From assembly GCA_943735955.1 (NCBI GenBank), contig OX030956.1:3031412-3095411 (forward strand): a DNA stretch of 64,000 nt, read 5' to 3'. The DNA comes from Piscicola geometra (Eukaryota; Annelida; Clitellata; Hirudinida; Piscicolidae). The notes beneath the pieces are model-generated. The model worked only from the letters and a program-made list of their open reading frames with translations, was not told where the DNA came from and searched no databases. Positions 11,918 to 24,300 of this stretch are shown piece by piece. Position 1 is the stretch's first letter. Every line of letters starts with the position of its first letter. Position numbers and translations under genes: made by a program.

Positions 11918-14084
11918 TCAGCTTTTGGGAGGGTCAGTGACATTTCTTTTCGTTATTTTGATGACCTTGTGGGGCTTTTTGCTGATCGCCGATGTTTCTC
12001 TGAAGCCCCTGGCAAAAGGGTTGTTGTCAATCTTCAGCTGGGTGATTCGTTCGTTCTGGTAGGCGGTGACGGCGATGAAGCTGGTCTCTGGGAAAATGAT
12101 GCTCTTTACGATGTGAGGTCCGTTGGGAATGTCAAGAAGGTGACCATTGTTGCTGTGGTTGTTTTTGTTAAAGTTGTTGTATGGAATTTTGTGGTTGTTG
12201 TTGTTGTAAGGATTATGAGTGTTGTTGATGTTGTCAGTGTAGTTGTTGAAACAGTAGTGGGTTGGAGGTATGTTGCTATGGTTCTTGTTGTTGCAGTAAT
12301 CTCCCACACAAGTTCCGGTGTTGTTGTGAAGGTTTCCATAGATGTTGTTGCTCTGGTAGACTGCGTGGGATTGGTTAAATGCACTGTGGTTGCTTGTACC
12401 AGAACGACAGCAGTTACTGGTCTCAACAAAGTTGTTAGCGTTTGGAGCACAACTGTTGTCAACAGCATTTCGACGCAGGCTCTCAAAAGTCCAACCACCA
12501 TTGTCCTCACCATCATTTTGTAATTGATCAGAGTCCTCAAAAGAACAATGACTTTCCCTTCTTTCACCTTCACCATTTATTTTATTTTTATCTTTTTCTT
12601 CATTTATTGTTTTCCCACATTTCCACGCCCCTTCCCCATGTGACAGCAGAACCACATGGACCCTGGGGGTGTAACGGCGCATGGACTGCAAAGGGATCTG
12701 TCATTGGTGCAGAAATCAATCAAGAAATCATTAAACTAATCAGTACGCAAGCAAAGATTAGTAACTAACTAATGTAACTAAATTAACAAAAGTAACTACC
12801 TTCCCTGGCTCCACTGCCACGCTATTGGTCAACTTCAACTTTTTGAAACACACTCCCCCTTCGTTCTGCGATCTTTTCAGCCAATCAGCGCCTGCCGAGG
12901 GTGAGTCAGGGTGGATGTAACATCCCCTATTGGTCCATCCACGCATGAAGTCATTTAAATATTCTTTCGTCATTGGAGGGTTTTTGAGGGGGTTCTTCGA
13001 TAGGCTGGGTCTATTCTGAGCACTCCAGTTGATCTCCTCAAGGCTTCCTTGTAGCTTTTCCTCTTCCTCCTCCAAGCTGATGGCCATCCAACGAGAGTTT
13101 TGATAACGATACCGGAAGTGGTCACAAGCGATGACGTCGACAATGACAGCGTAGGAGGCTTGTGTCTCGAGGTTGCTTATGGAAAGTTCCAGTGGAGGGA
13201 ACATGCGTCTGCCGTGGGGGTGGTGGTGATGATAAGGATGCTTATAACGGAAACGATAGTGTGTGGGGGCGGAAGAAGAGTTTTAAATGAAGGAATAAAA
13301 AAGTTTAGCAAGGGTTTCAAAAAGGTAGCATTGGTCAAATGTAAACTTTGTCACCAACCAAACCATTTTCTATTCTCCCATTTAAAAAATTTTGCTAAAC
13401 CATAATCTTTTTATTCAACCTTCTTTAATTAATTAAAAAATGTTTTTTTCTATTCAACTATTATATAACCTTTTTTATAATCTCCTACGTTTTTAAATAT
13501 TCATTCGTAACCCACCTCATTTCCACTTACCTTCCATTCTTGGTGATGATCATTTCAGTGCCTATCTGATGGAACTTTCTCCATATAGAAGCGTTGGCCA
13601 ACTCAACCAAGATTTCTTCCTTTTGAAATGGAGAAGATGCTGGCAGATGATGGAAGGCAGTTTTGGTGAAGGTTGTAGCTGGAAAATGATGGAATTGTTG
13701 AGAAGATGGTTGGAAGTAAGAGTGATTTACAGGGTGCATGAAAGTGGAGTGATGGAACGACGGAGGGATGGGTGTGTGATATGATGAAGGATTTAAAGTG
13801 TTGAAGTGCGGAGAGAATTCAAGTCTTTTTGCATACACTGCCCTTCTGTATTTATGAATGGTGGGCAATTCTGAATGGGTGTGGTGAATTTGCGAGCAGG
13901 AAGTTCCATTGTGGATCTGCTGTGGATCTTCAATATCGTCGTTGTCGTCGTTGTTGAAGACATACCTTGAGATGCTGTTGTCTAAATAGTAGTAGCTGTT
14001 GAAGTTGTCTGCCTGTGCATTGAAGGCATGAGACCTACCCCAGTGTGACCCTGCACCCTCGTGCGAAGAACTTTGAAACTTCAT
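11918..14084 (-). CDS. T-box transcription factor with expanded T-box (3 exons)
   Basis: A DNA-binding developmental regulator. Minus-strand exons: 13531-14084, 12800-13208 and 11918-12697. The donors AAG|GTAAGT and AAG|GTAGTT and the phases join into a 580-residue protein. The T-box starts near residue 155 ([19 protein letters not shown]), continues with [14 protein letters not shown] and YQNSRWM, then [14 protein letters not shown] and [21 protein letters not shown], and [20 protein letters not shown] followed by [13 protein letters not shown]. Two insertions interrupt the fold: about 45 extra residues after NSRWM, and about 165 Asn-rich residues between RVHVV and FPET. Only about 28 residues follow the T-box. 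The subfamily is unclear; Tbx6-like or Tbx2-like are the nearest by eye. Exon 3 starts at 12697 (IPLQSM) because that preserves the usual spacing between LKLTN and the SM.RY segment. Confidence 0.9.
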
Positions 14085-14152
14085 TGAATTCTCTCACATA
14101 TGCAATAGTTCTCTGTCAAAGCTGACTCTTTCCAGAGTCTTTCAGTCATTTC

Positions 14153-14160
14153 TTTATATA
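14153..14160 (-). promoter_or_regulatory. TATA box of the T-box gene
   Basis: On the minus strand TATATAAA lies about 70 bp upstream of the start codon at 14084, which implies a start of transcription near 14125. Confidence 0.6.
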
Positions 14161-14218
14161 CCGCTATATTCGTGTCTACATGTTTGTGTGTGTGTGTGTT
14201 TGTGTGTGTAGTTGTTTG

Positions 14219-14240
14219 AGGTGTGAATACAGTAACACCT
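14219..14240. promoter_or_regulatory. Inverted pair of T-box half-sites
   Basis: AGGTGTGAA and ACACCT face each other 10 bases apart, about 60 bp upstream of the TATA box. AGGTGTGA is the core T-box protein half-site, so the gene may bind its own promoter. Confidence 0.5.
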
Positions 14241-14299
14241 CACAAGATACAAATTTAGAAAGCAATCAGCATACTGGATTTTAATTTTGAGTTTTTGTT

Positions 14300-15320
14300 T
14301 TTACTATTATCTGCATTTGTTTTTACTTCTTAAAACTTATTAATAATTGGGTCATGAATTGGTTAATTATAAATAAAATATATGAAAAAAAAGGTATTAT
14401 TATTAGTAGTAGTATTAATACTAGTAGTAACATTGAAATTAGTAATATTAGTAGTAGTAGTGAAATTCATAGTAATTAATATTAATTTTTTAACAGCTTT
14501 ATTACGACTCCCAACCACAGCGCAAGCAAGGATCAGTGATCGAATAACAGGGGCGTGGCTTGACTCTGGAGCTGCTCCGAATGGCTGCCTTCCCAGCGGT
14601 CGATGAGACATAACCAATCAAAGCGACTCCTTCAGATGACTGCTTTTCTACAATTGCATTCATTTTTTCTTTAATCTTCATCTTTTACCTCACTTATATC
14701 TTTACTACCAGCCTTTCCCCTATAATACTTTTTTCATCACTATCTACGACATCAACTTTTTCTTTATTAACATTTTTTCCCCCACTTTCATTGTTTTTAA
14801 AACTTTTTTTCTATTTGCCTATCACCATTCTCATCACTTCGCTGCCAGTTTCACCATCACATATTACGTTTCGAACAAGAGTTTCGAATATTAATATAGG
14901 TAAATGTTGGAATGTCAATAACACACAAAGGTTTTTAATGGTTACCGGTTATTATTGATATCAAAAACACACATGTTTATTTTATTGACTTAAACTTACA
15001 CACCTATTTTCTCCATGAGTTAGTTTCTGCAGAAAGAAGGTCTAAGCGGTCATGTAAAAATTGTATTAACAAAATATTTGTCATTTAAATTTTTTTCCTA
15101 CAGATTATTAAAATTTAAAAACAGTTTTAATTTTTTCATTTTTTTTACCCGCCGACCTTCATTGCTGAGAGACAACCATGTGATAATATTTGTGTGTTTT
15201 TTAAAAAGCAGCATGAAAAGATTTTGTCATTTAATAAAAAATCCAATAATAACAAAAAACTAATATCTTAGAAATTTGAATGAATAGTTTTTAAAAACAT
15301 CCATTTCATTTGGAGGCTTT
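14300..15320. other. Intergenic between the T-box and receptor genes
   Basis: No gene. A GC-richer patch at 14510-14630, including a CCAATCAAAG motif, may be regulatory. The rest is T-rich. Confidence 0.45.
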
Positions 15321-15326
15321 TATTTT

Positions 15327-15367
15327 TCATTTTTCTTCTTTCCCTCGAGCTGGATTTTCAATAGGAT
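15327..15367 (-). CDS. Terminal exon of the receptor gene
   Basis: The acceptor TTTCATAG is followed, in the phase required by the upstream microexons, by [12 protein letters not shown] and a TGA. A minus-strand AATAAA begins three bases after the stop. Any earlier terminal exon between 18228 and 18936 was not found. Confidence 0.6.
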
Positions 15368-18300
15368 CTATGAAAGAACAAGAAAATAATTTTAATATCG
15401 TTTGAGGTTTTCATTGGTTACGTGCTGTCAGAATATAAAGCTTTCTTTTCGTAAAAGTTTTTCATTCATTTCGGATTAGCACATTATTAGACCATAAAAT
15501 TGCTTCTCTAGAGTGTTTTAAACGACTTGAATTATCGTTTGAAAGACTCTATTATAAATAATAGCTGTTTTAAAATACTTTTTGTAATTTTAACTTTTAG
15601 ACTACCAAATGAACCGAATCAAGGTTTTGAGGGCTCACTTTAGAAGTCATTAACCAATATTATTTGGTCATCAAAACTCCGATACACCAATAAACTTTTC
15701 AATTAAAAATGAATGACGGATGTTCTCGCTTCGAGACCCCCGCCTTCATACAAACATATACTCATATAGTTTGATTGGCCCAGCGTTGATTAGTATGCAT
15801 GCATTTGATTGGTCCACCAAACATAAAATGCACATACACACAAGCACACATTTATAACAATTATTAAAGACAAGTTTCCAATGTTTAAATAGCTGTATGG
15901 TAATGCTAATAGGCAAAACTAAATAATTTAAATTTTGCCTATGACATTTAGTGCTCTGACCGATATTATGCAACAACTTTTTTATTGAAAAATTTCACAT
16001 AATATTTTGTAATTTATTAAAATGTTTTACTAGTAATAGGATGAAAAATATATTATAAATTTGAAATATTCTATTTTGCCTGTTAGCATTACCGTTTTTT
16101 TACCAGACAGCTATTTCCAAACTTCTGCTGACTCACGAATTTGACTGAAAATGAATCTTGCTATTATTGACTCTTACGACAAAGAGATGTCAGTTGCTTT
16201 TCTGCAAAATCAAGGAATTCTTCATCAAAAACGTTTGTGTGATAAAAGCCACCAGATGATCCTCTCAGTTTCAAAAGGTGTCTGGAGGTGTCGAAAAAAA
16301 GAATGCAATAAAGAGATAAGCATCGGAAAAGGAATCTGGTTAGAAAAGACTAGGTTAGAATTTGAAGTAATAATAAAATTAATTTACTGCTGGTCTATAA
16401 ACCAGCTCACGACGAAATTCTGCAAAGAAGAAATAGGCATAAACCACTGCACTGCTGCTGACTGGAGACGAAATCTTCGCGAAGTCTGTGCCTGGCGACT
16501 ACTGACTACACCAACGATTGTCGGCGGGCCCGGTCTTCATGTCGAGATCGATGAGACGCTCTTTGCTCGACGTAAGAACCACAAAGAGCGGGTTCTTCTT
16601 CAGCAATGGATATTCGGAGGGATCTGCAGGGAAACAAAAGAGGCCTTCATGTATGCAGTGCCTGATCGAACGGCCACCACCCTGCTGAAAACGATCGAGG
16701 CCTGCATCGCTCCAGGTTCAATTATCCTCTCTGATATGTGGAAATCATATCAGGGAATTGAAGGGCTACTAGGAATGTCCTACACCCATCTCACTGTCAA
16801 CCACAGCACCAACTTTGTTGACCCCGTCACAGCAGCTCATACCCAGACGGTTGAAAGTCTATGGAAGCAGCTGATGCAACAGAAAAAGCTGGAAAAGGGG
16901 GTTGCGAGAACCCATATCGACAATTATTTAGTAGAGTTCTTGTGGAAGCACAAGAACAAAAATAATAACTTATTTTTCACCATTTTAAACGATATTAGCA
17001 AATTTGCCCTTGAATAATATTCTAATTTTACGGTTCACATAATATTTTTACATTTTTGTCTTTAACATTTTGAGTTTAATAAAGTGGTGAAAACTTAATT
17101 TTTAAAAGTTTAAACTTAATTGAAGGTAATAAAAACCTATTATTAAGAATTTCACGTAAAAGATAGTGCATCAATTGTTTTTATTCTCGAAAACCATCCC
17201 ACTGAGAAAGTATGTTCCTTCCTTATTGAATAAGGCTTATTCATTCTCACTCAGTCAACAACAACAAAATACAAAGGGCTAGAAGGGATTTGAGCTAAAG
17301 AAAACCAAGCAAATTCCATGTGTACCAGCAGAAGCAAGAGATCAGTCAAGAGAATGGAGCAGCCTATGACCTGTTGGGTTTTGAAGTGACTTGCCCTTTA
17401 ACAGTGAAATAGGTCTTTTTTTTCAACATTATGACACTGTTCTATAATATTTTCAAACCCATTATCAACTTAATTTAACCACCTATTTTGTATCATGGTA
17501 GCTGACATTGATAAAAATAAGATTTAAAATAAACCATGTCAGGACTATCCAAGAAGAAATATTCTCACTGCTGATAGGCAAAAAAAAAATACTTTAAAAT
17601 TATGAAACATTTACCCACGTATTATTAGTAAAACATGCTGATGACTTTTTGTCCTCTGACCAATATGATGCCAACATTTTTTTAGTGAGCAATTTCACAC
17701 AATATTTTTACATTTTTAACATATCGAGTTTAATAAAGTGGTAAAAACTTAATTTTTAAACGACTGTGAACAGATTTGAATTTGTTAAAGCTGCAAAGGA
17801 TATGCTGCAAATTAGACTCTAATTATTAGAGCAATAAATCATTTCGATGAAATTTTTTCGACTTTGATTGTTTCTATCTTTTTCAATCAGGTCATAATAA
17901 TATTCTAGAAGTAAATAAGCCATAATTCTTGTTCATTTTACGATATATCTCGTATCAAATAGTTGCCGAAATATTTAAAAAAATATGGCCGCCTTTATTT
18001 ATCATTATTTTCATGTCTTACATACATCAGCTGATATTAGTAAATAAACAGTGCCGTTAGCTATAAAATGTTAATCTTAAAGCTGCGTAATATATGTTTT
18101 AGTCATGTTTTTACACAAGTAGTGACCAATCAAAGTCATGCATATATTAACGCTGGGCCAATCAAACTACTTATAAATGTATGGGTATATGTTTGTATGA
18201 AGGCGGGGGTCTCTAAGCGAGAGCAACCTGAATGACTTTTCAAGTTCTTTAAAATGAAAAAAAGATTTTCTTCTAAAAGACATACAATGTATATCACATC

Positions 18301-21300
18301 CAGATTGACTTGAAGGAGATTATAATAGAAAATTATAACAAAAAACATCTTCAATATTAAATAGATAAACAATATTAAATAATTATTTTTTTACTAACTG
18401 TAATTAGAGCGTTTTTGAAAGATAGAAATTTTCTCTTCAACTGAAACAATTTAATATAATTTTGAAATAGATCTAAAAACATTTTAATAATTAAAAATTA
18501 TTCCCTTAGCGGAATTTTCATTTTAAATTACTTGGCACAGAAATTCAAACATTAAAGACAACAATGTGAGAACAAAGAAATAAAAATAAAAATATATTAA
18601 CTTAAACTGCCTTTAGTCGAATACCGAATAACCCACTATTCGGTATCGAAAGAAAAGGATTCATTAAAAATAATCTAAGTTTAATAATAAATAATATATT
18701 TCTAAAAACTACTTGTGAATTGCTCATTCATTTGTTTTATATTCTTACTATTTTACTTTCGCTATTCTTTCTTTCATTGTATGTTTAAATAGTAACTAGA
18801 ACAAAACTTTTTAACTCATTTGAGAAAGGTTTTTTTTCATGTATTATTTAATTAATAATTTTTAAAAATAAATATTTCTTAGAAGTTATAATACATGTTT
18901 CTTGAAACTTCTTGGCAACTACCACACCTACATACTTTTATTTCTTTCAACAGGCGACGGTTTCTTCAAGACTGTAAACGTTATAATAATTTTTAAAAAA
19001 TGATTTAATTCATTTGTTATGTGAATAATTTGTGGTGCTCTACTAATAATTTTCCGTAACAATAAATATTTGAATATTTTTTGAACCTACTTACATCTTC
19101 TTTACTCTCAACTGTAGCAACCTTTTTATCCTTATACTCTAGTTTTTCACATTTTCTTTTTAGCAGTGTTACAACTATTAGTCTAGTTTTAACCTTTTAA
19201 TCTTTAACCGTTGCAAGAAACTCAAAACTTTTGGACTCTTCAAAATGCCTCAATTTGTTCTGACTACAACAACAAAACCTGAAAAAAACTTTAACAATAT
19301 GTCTATGGCATTTCTTAACATTACTTCATACAAAAAACCTGTTAATCCTCTTAACTGTTTCAAACACTTTTTAGCTGAGCATATTCAAGAAAAAAGTTTA
19401 AAAAAATTAATGTGATCTGTGAGGATCTCACTCAGTGTCGTAATATCATTTCGACAAATATTCTTTCACAGTGGACTATTTTTGTATGCTCTGCTTCAGT
19501 CTTATTGATTAATAGGATTTTTTTCAATTTACTCCATTATCTTTATTTTATTTTAATTTATTTAGAAAAACGGATTGGTTAATTACAGTTATATCTTCAC
19601 AATTTAACCTTTGGATTGCTTGTCCAAGGCTTTAACTGCAGGAGGTTATAATTCAATTTTTAAAAAAAGATTATAAATACTGATAAAAATGTGAGATTCA
19701 TAACTTTCAAAATTCTCACATCAGTACTTCCTAAGCATCATTGTCACCGCCTACTTTTTTACCATCCACCTAGTTTACATGATTTATATCTTCATAATTT
19801 TACCTTTGGATTGCTTTTCTGAGGCTTTAACTGCAAAAGGTTATAATTCAATCTATAAATAGAATACAAAATATGTCATAAAAATTAAGATTTCTTACTC
19901 TTAAAACTCTGACATCTGTATTTTTCAAACATCTTTATCCCTGCCTACTTTTCTAGCATTCATAAAGTCAACATAATTTATATTTTCATAATTTTACCTT
20001 TGGATTGCTTTTCTGAGGCTTTAACTGCAAAAGTTTATAATTCAATCTATAAATAAAAGACAAAATATGTAATAAAAAGTTAAGATTTCTTACTCTTAAA
20101 ACTCTAACATCTGTATTTTACAAACATCCTTATCACTGCCTACTTTTCTTGCATTCATAAAGTTAAAATAAATTATATCTTCATAATTTTACCTTTGGAT
20201 TGCTTTTCTGAGGCTTTAACTGCAAAAGGTTATAATTCAATCTATAAATAGAATAAAAAATATTTTTTTAAGAATGTTAGATTTCTAACTCTTGAAACTG
20301 TGACATCTGTATTTTACAAACATCATTATCACAGCCCACTTTTCTAGCATTCATCAAGTCAACATACGTTTCATTGACTTTTCTTTTTCTGCGTTTCCTA
20401 TGTTATAAAATGTATATAAAAATAGAGTATACTTTATTTTTATAAGATAAAAGCCCCTTTGATTCTTTAAATAACATTTAAATAACCCATGTTTTTATTT
20501 TGAATACCAAGAATGTATAAAGTACACCCGGGTTTTAGATTAAGAAACGCAATAAAAAAATTGGAAAAACTTGCCCATGTGTTTGTCATAAAAATTATCA
20601 AGAATTATTTATTTTTTATTAATTAATTAGTGGAAAAATTAAGGATAATTAATACAATCAATGTAATGTCATATAACAATTTTTTCACCTTTAGGCTTTT
20701 TTGTAGAAACCTTAACTGTAAATAGTTTAGATAAAAAATTAGATAACAAATTTTAGTGGTTTCGAAAAACTCATTCAATTAAGTGTTTTTATAAACTTGT
20801 ACAACTATTATATATGGTTTAATTAAACTTCAATATGATCTTTATAAGATTAGAAACGTATAATTTTTCTTAAAATTCAAATATTCGACAAATTTATATT
20901 ATAAATATACCAATCCAAACAAGGATAACGATATTCTTACCATTTCTTGCAGCCTTTGCAGCGGGTGCTTTATGGGCCTCTGTTGAATGCATGAAAACAA
21001 CCGTATATGGAATGCCGTTGATGAAATTACACTATTTTAGACTCATTAAGATAACTTTATGAACCGTATATAATGTCCGAAGAGACTCGAAGACTATATT
21101 GAAATAATTTTGTTTATACAGGTACTTCTTTGCTTGTATGTTACCATTAACCCATTAACGCATACTGTCCTTTTTTAAGGACAGCAATAAAAAGTTTTTT
21201 TAATAATAGTTATCTTGATTATATTTATTATCTTTGCAGCTAATCCTGTCCTATATAAACTGAAGTCTTTGTTAAAAAATTTTTTGTGATTTGAAATTGA

Positions 21301-24300
21301 TAGATTGTTTCGATATTCTGATTTTTCAAGGCGATAACTAAATTTTTTGTGTTTTTGTCATGGCTCATGAAAAAAAGTTAGTTATAATTTTATTTAATGT
21401 CTACCATTCATAATGTATAATAATATTTCATTGTTATTCATTCTTATATCTTTATTTAAAATAAATTTTATTTTACATGTAATATTATTTCCAAAAACTG
21501 TGTTTTATTGAGTGTCCTTTTTTAAGGACACTATGCAGTAATACTGATGGTAAAAACAATTATTTTCAGATTCGCTCTTCATGAAGTCCTTAGTATTTTG
21601 GAAGATGACAATGATTTCTTTTCAGCAGATATAGTCATGATTCCTCCTACTGACCCAAACTGCTCTGATGAGGATAGTGGACCCGAGGATGGTGAAGGTA
21701 CTCTAGATAATTTATCAAGAAACCAGCTAAATGCAGAAGCAGAAATAGTAATTTCCAAAATTGGGGAAGAGAAAACCACTATAAGTAGAGAAGAAACTGC
21801 TGTAAAAAGGCCAGCTAAAAAAATTAAAATTGATCGGAGATGGACCAAAAAAGACATTACTACTGGATTATTGGCAGATAATAGTTCAGAGGACAAACCA
21901 AATTTAGAAAACATGTCTCCTCTCACATTGTTTAATTTATTTTTGGATGTACCAGTCATCAAGCTAATAACAGACATGTCAAATTTATATGCCAGCCAAA
22001 AACTAAAACAGCTGAATGCTACTGAAAATGAATATAGAGTGGTGCTGGCTATACTCATGCTTTCAGGTTATGTTCCTTTGGCAAACCGCAGGATGTACTG
22101 GGAACAGAGCGACGATGTACACAATCTAGCTGTAAGCAATGCTATGACTGTCAACAGATTTGAAGAGTTATTAAGATATTTGCATTGCAATGACAACGAG
22201 AAAATTAATAAGTTAGACAAGATGGCCAAAGTGCGTCCATTATTTGATGCTATGAATGAAAGATTTCTCAAATTTTGGCCCAAAGAATGTCATTTGGCGA
22301 TTGATGAATCAATGGTGCCATATTATGGAAGGCATTCATCAAAACAGTTTATCAGAGGAAAACCCATAAGGTTTGGATATAAAGTTTGGTGCTTAAATAA
22401 TAGGCTTGGGTATTTGGTAAATTGTAACCCGTATCAAGGAGCCTCTGAAGAGTTCAATAGCGAATTAGGACTTGGTGGATCGGTGGTATCTAAACTAATA
22501 AAATGCTTACCAAAAGACACTCCATTTGAGTTATATTTTGATAATTTCTTCACCTCTTTTAGGTTGATTGAACAGTTAAAAAATAATAATATATTTGCAA
22601 CTGGCACAGTTAGAAAAAACCGGATAGAAAAATGTCCAATTCAAGATGTTGAAATAATGAAAAAAAAGCCAAGAGGAGAATATGACTATTTATTGGATGA
22701 AGAATCGAATATCATTGTGGTAAGGTGGAATGATAATAGCGTTGTTACTTTACTTTCAAGTAATCATGGAGTGGAGCCTATAAAAGAGGTGAAAAGATGG
22801 TCAGCATCTCAAAAAAAACATGTCCAAATTCCACAGCCTTTCCTTATAAACCGATATAATCATTACATGGGTGGAACGGACCAAATGGATAAAAATATTG
22901 AAAATGTTAGAATAAATATAAGGCTAAAAAAGTGGTGGTGGCCTTTATTTGGTTTTTTAATTGATGCCTCTGTCCACAATGCCTGGTGCATTTTTAAAAA
23001 GTATAATAAAAATGAAAAATTTACATGTGTGCAGTTTAGACGTCAGGTTGTGAAATCAATTCTAGGCCAAATTGATGTGAGTTTTTATTATTATTCATGT
23101 TAAACTGAAATATTTATAATTTTTTCATATGGTTTCAAACAGATCAAAAAAGAAAAAAAAGGATCCATGAATTTAGCTAAAAGCGTGATTGCAGATGTCC
23201 GATACGATGGAAAAGATCATTTTATTGGTAAAATTGAAGATGGCCAAAAAAGATGCAAGCAATGTGGAAAGAAAGTGCAAAAGAAATGCCTTAAATGTAA
23301 TGTAGCTTTACATTTGGAGTGCTTCAGCATCTACCACGAATCGTGATTACCGTCGGTAGCAATGCATAGCGTCCTTTTTTAAGGACATTTTTTATTTTCA
23401 TCATAACTTTTTTTGTATAAAATATTTCAGACTAATTTTTTGATTTTATTTGTTAGAATCGGGTTTTCAAGAAAATTTTAAAAAATTAATTAATTCCTTT
23501 GAGTCATGCGTTAATGGGTTAACTTAATATATTTATTGATATGTTTTTTAAAGATGGTTAAAACAGTTCTTCAAGGCACTGTAAAGCGAGAAAAAAAAGC
23601 AAATAAACAACATTTCGGAGCACACCATAACCTAATTTCCAAGGTTGGAGCTCAACAGCTGTTTAAGACTCTTAAAAAACAAAGAAATGAAAAGAAAATT
23701 CGTTGGAAGTCCTCTTGCAGTGTCCCAAAGGTGTTCAAAGCAATGGAAAACAATGGAAAACTGACTGAGGTTGCTCAATATTTAACAAGTTTTTTTCAAA
23801 AAAGTTGAGAAAAATTAGAAGACTGAGTTCGAATTAGAAACCGACCAAAACAGATATTTTTATTTCGGCCGAAACCGAAATTAGGCCAAAATTAAAATCC
23901 CATTTTCGGCCGAAACCGAAATTAAGCCGAAATTGAATATCAATTTTTGGCCGAAACCGAAATTAAACCGAAATTGTAATCATATTTTCGGCCGAAACCG
24001 AAGCCGAAACCGAAATTTTTTCCAACTTTTATTTAAAATGAAAAAATATTATTTAATGATGACAATGCCAGTTTAATAAGTAAATCCAAACAAGCGTATA
24101 TTTTAAGCTAAAAAATTAAAGTTTATCAACAAAAATTTGTTGTTGTTGTTGACAGGCTTTGCTTTGGTCAGACTGACATTTTGTAAAAAACTTCCTAATA
24201 GGATTCAACGACATTCTCACAATTTATTTTTGAATGAATTAATGGAAGCCAAATCTTCTCGTTCTTTCGACTTATATATAGTGTTTTTCAAAGAATGGAT

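Larger units (their letters stand above)
21147..23522 (+). mobile_element. Complete piggyBac transposon
   Basis: The element is 21151-23518 (2,368 bp) with 13-bp perfect terminal inverted repeats, CCCATTAACGCAT and ATGCGTTAATGGG, flanked by TTAA on both sides (21147-21150 and 23519-23522), the piggyBac target signature. It lies in an intron of the receptor gene, between the exons at 20941 and 25285. Confidence 0.95.

Noticed and set aside
12106..12576. Thr-rich ORF overlapping T-box exon 3 in another frame, and the Val-rich plus-strand ORF at 11969-12523
   Set aside because: Shadows of the Asn-codon-rich insertion; the T-box frame alone has homology.
18136..18372. 78-residue minus-strand ORF near the Merlin right end
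   Set aside because: It crosses the transposon end and target duplication, so it cannot be an ancestral gene. No splice signals fit the receptor model.
19560..20370. CRISPR-like or satellite array
   Set aside because: Units are 195 bp with only four copies in a eukaryotic intron context, and each holds a splice-flanked exon.
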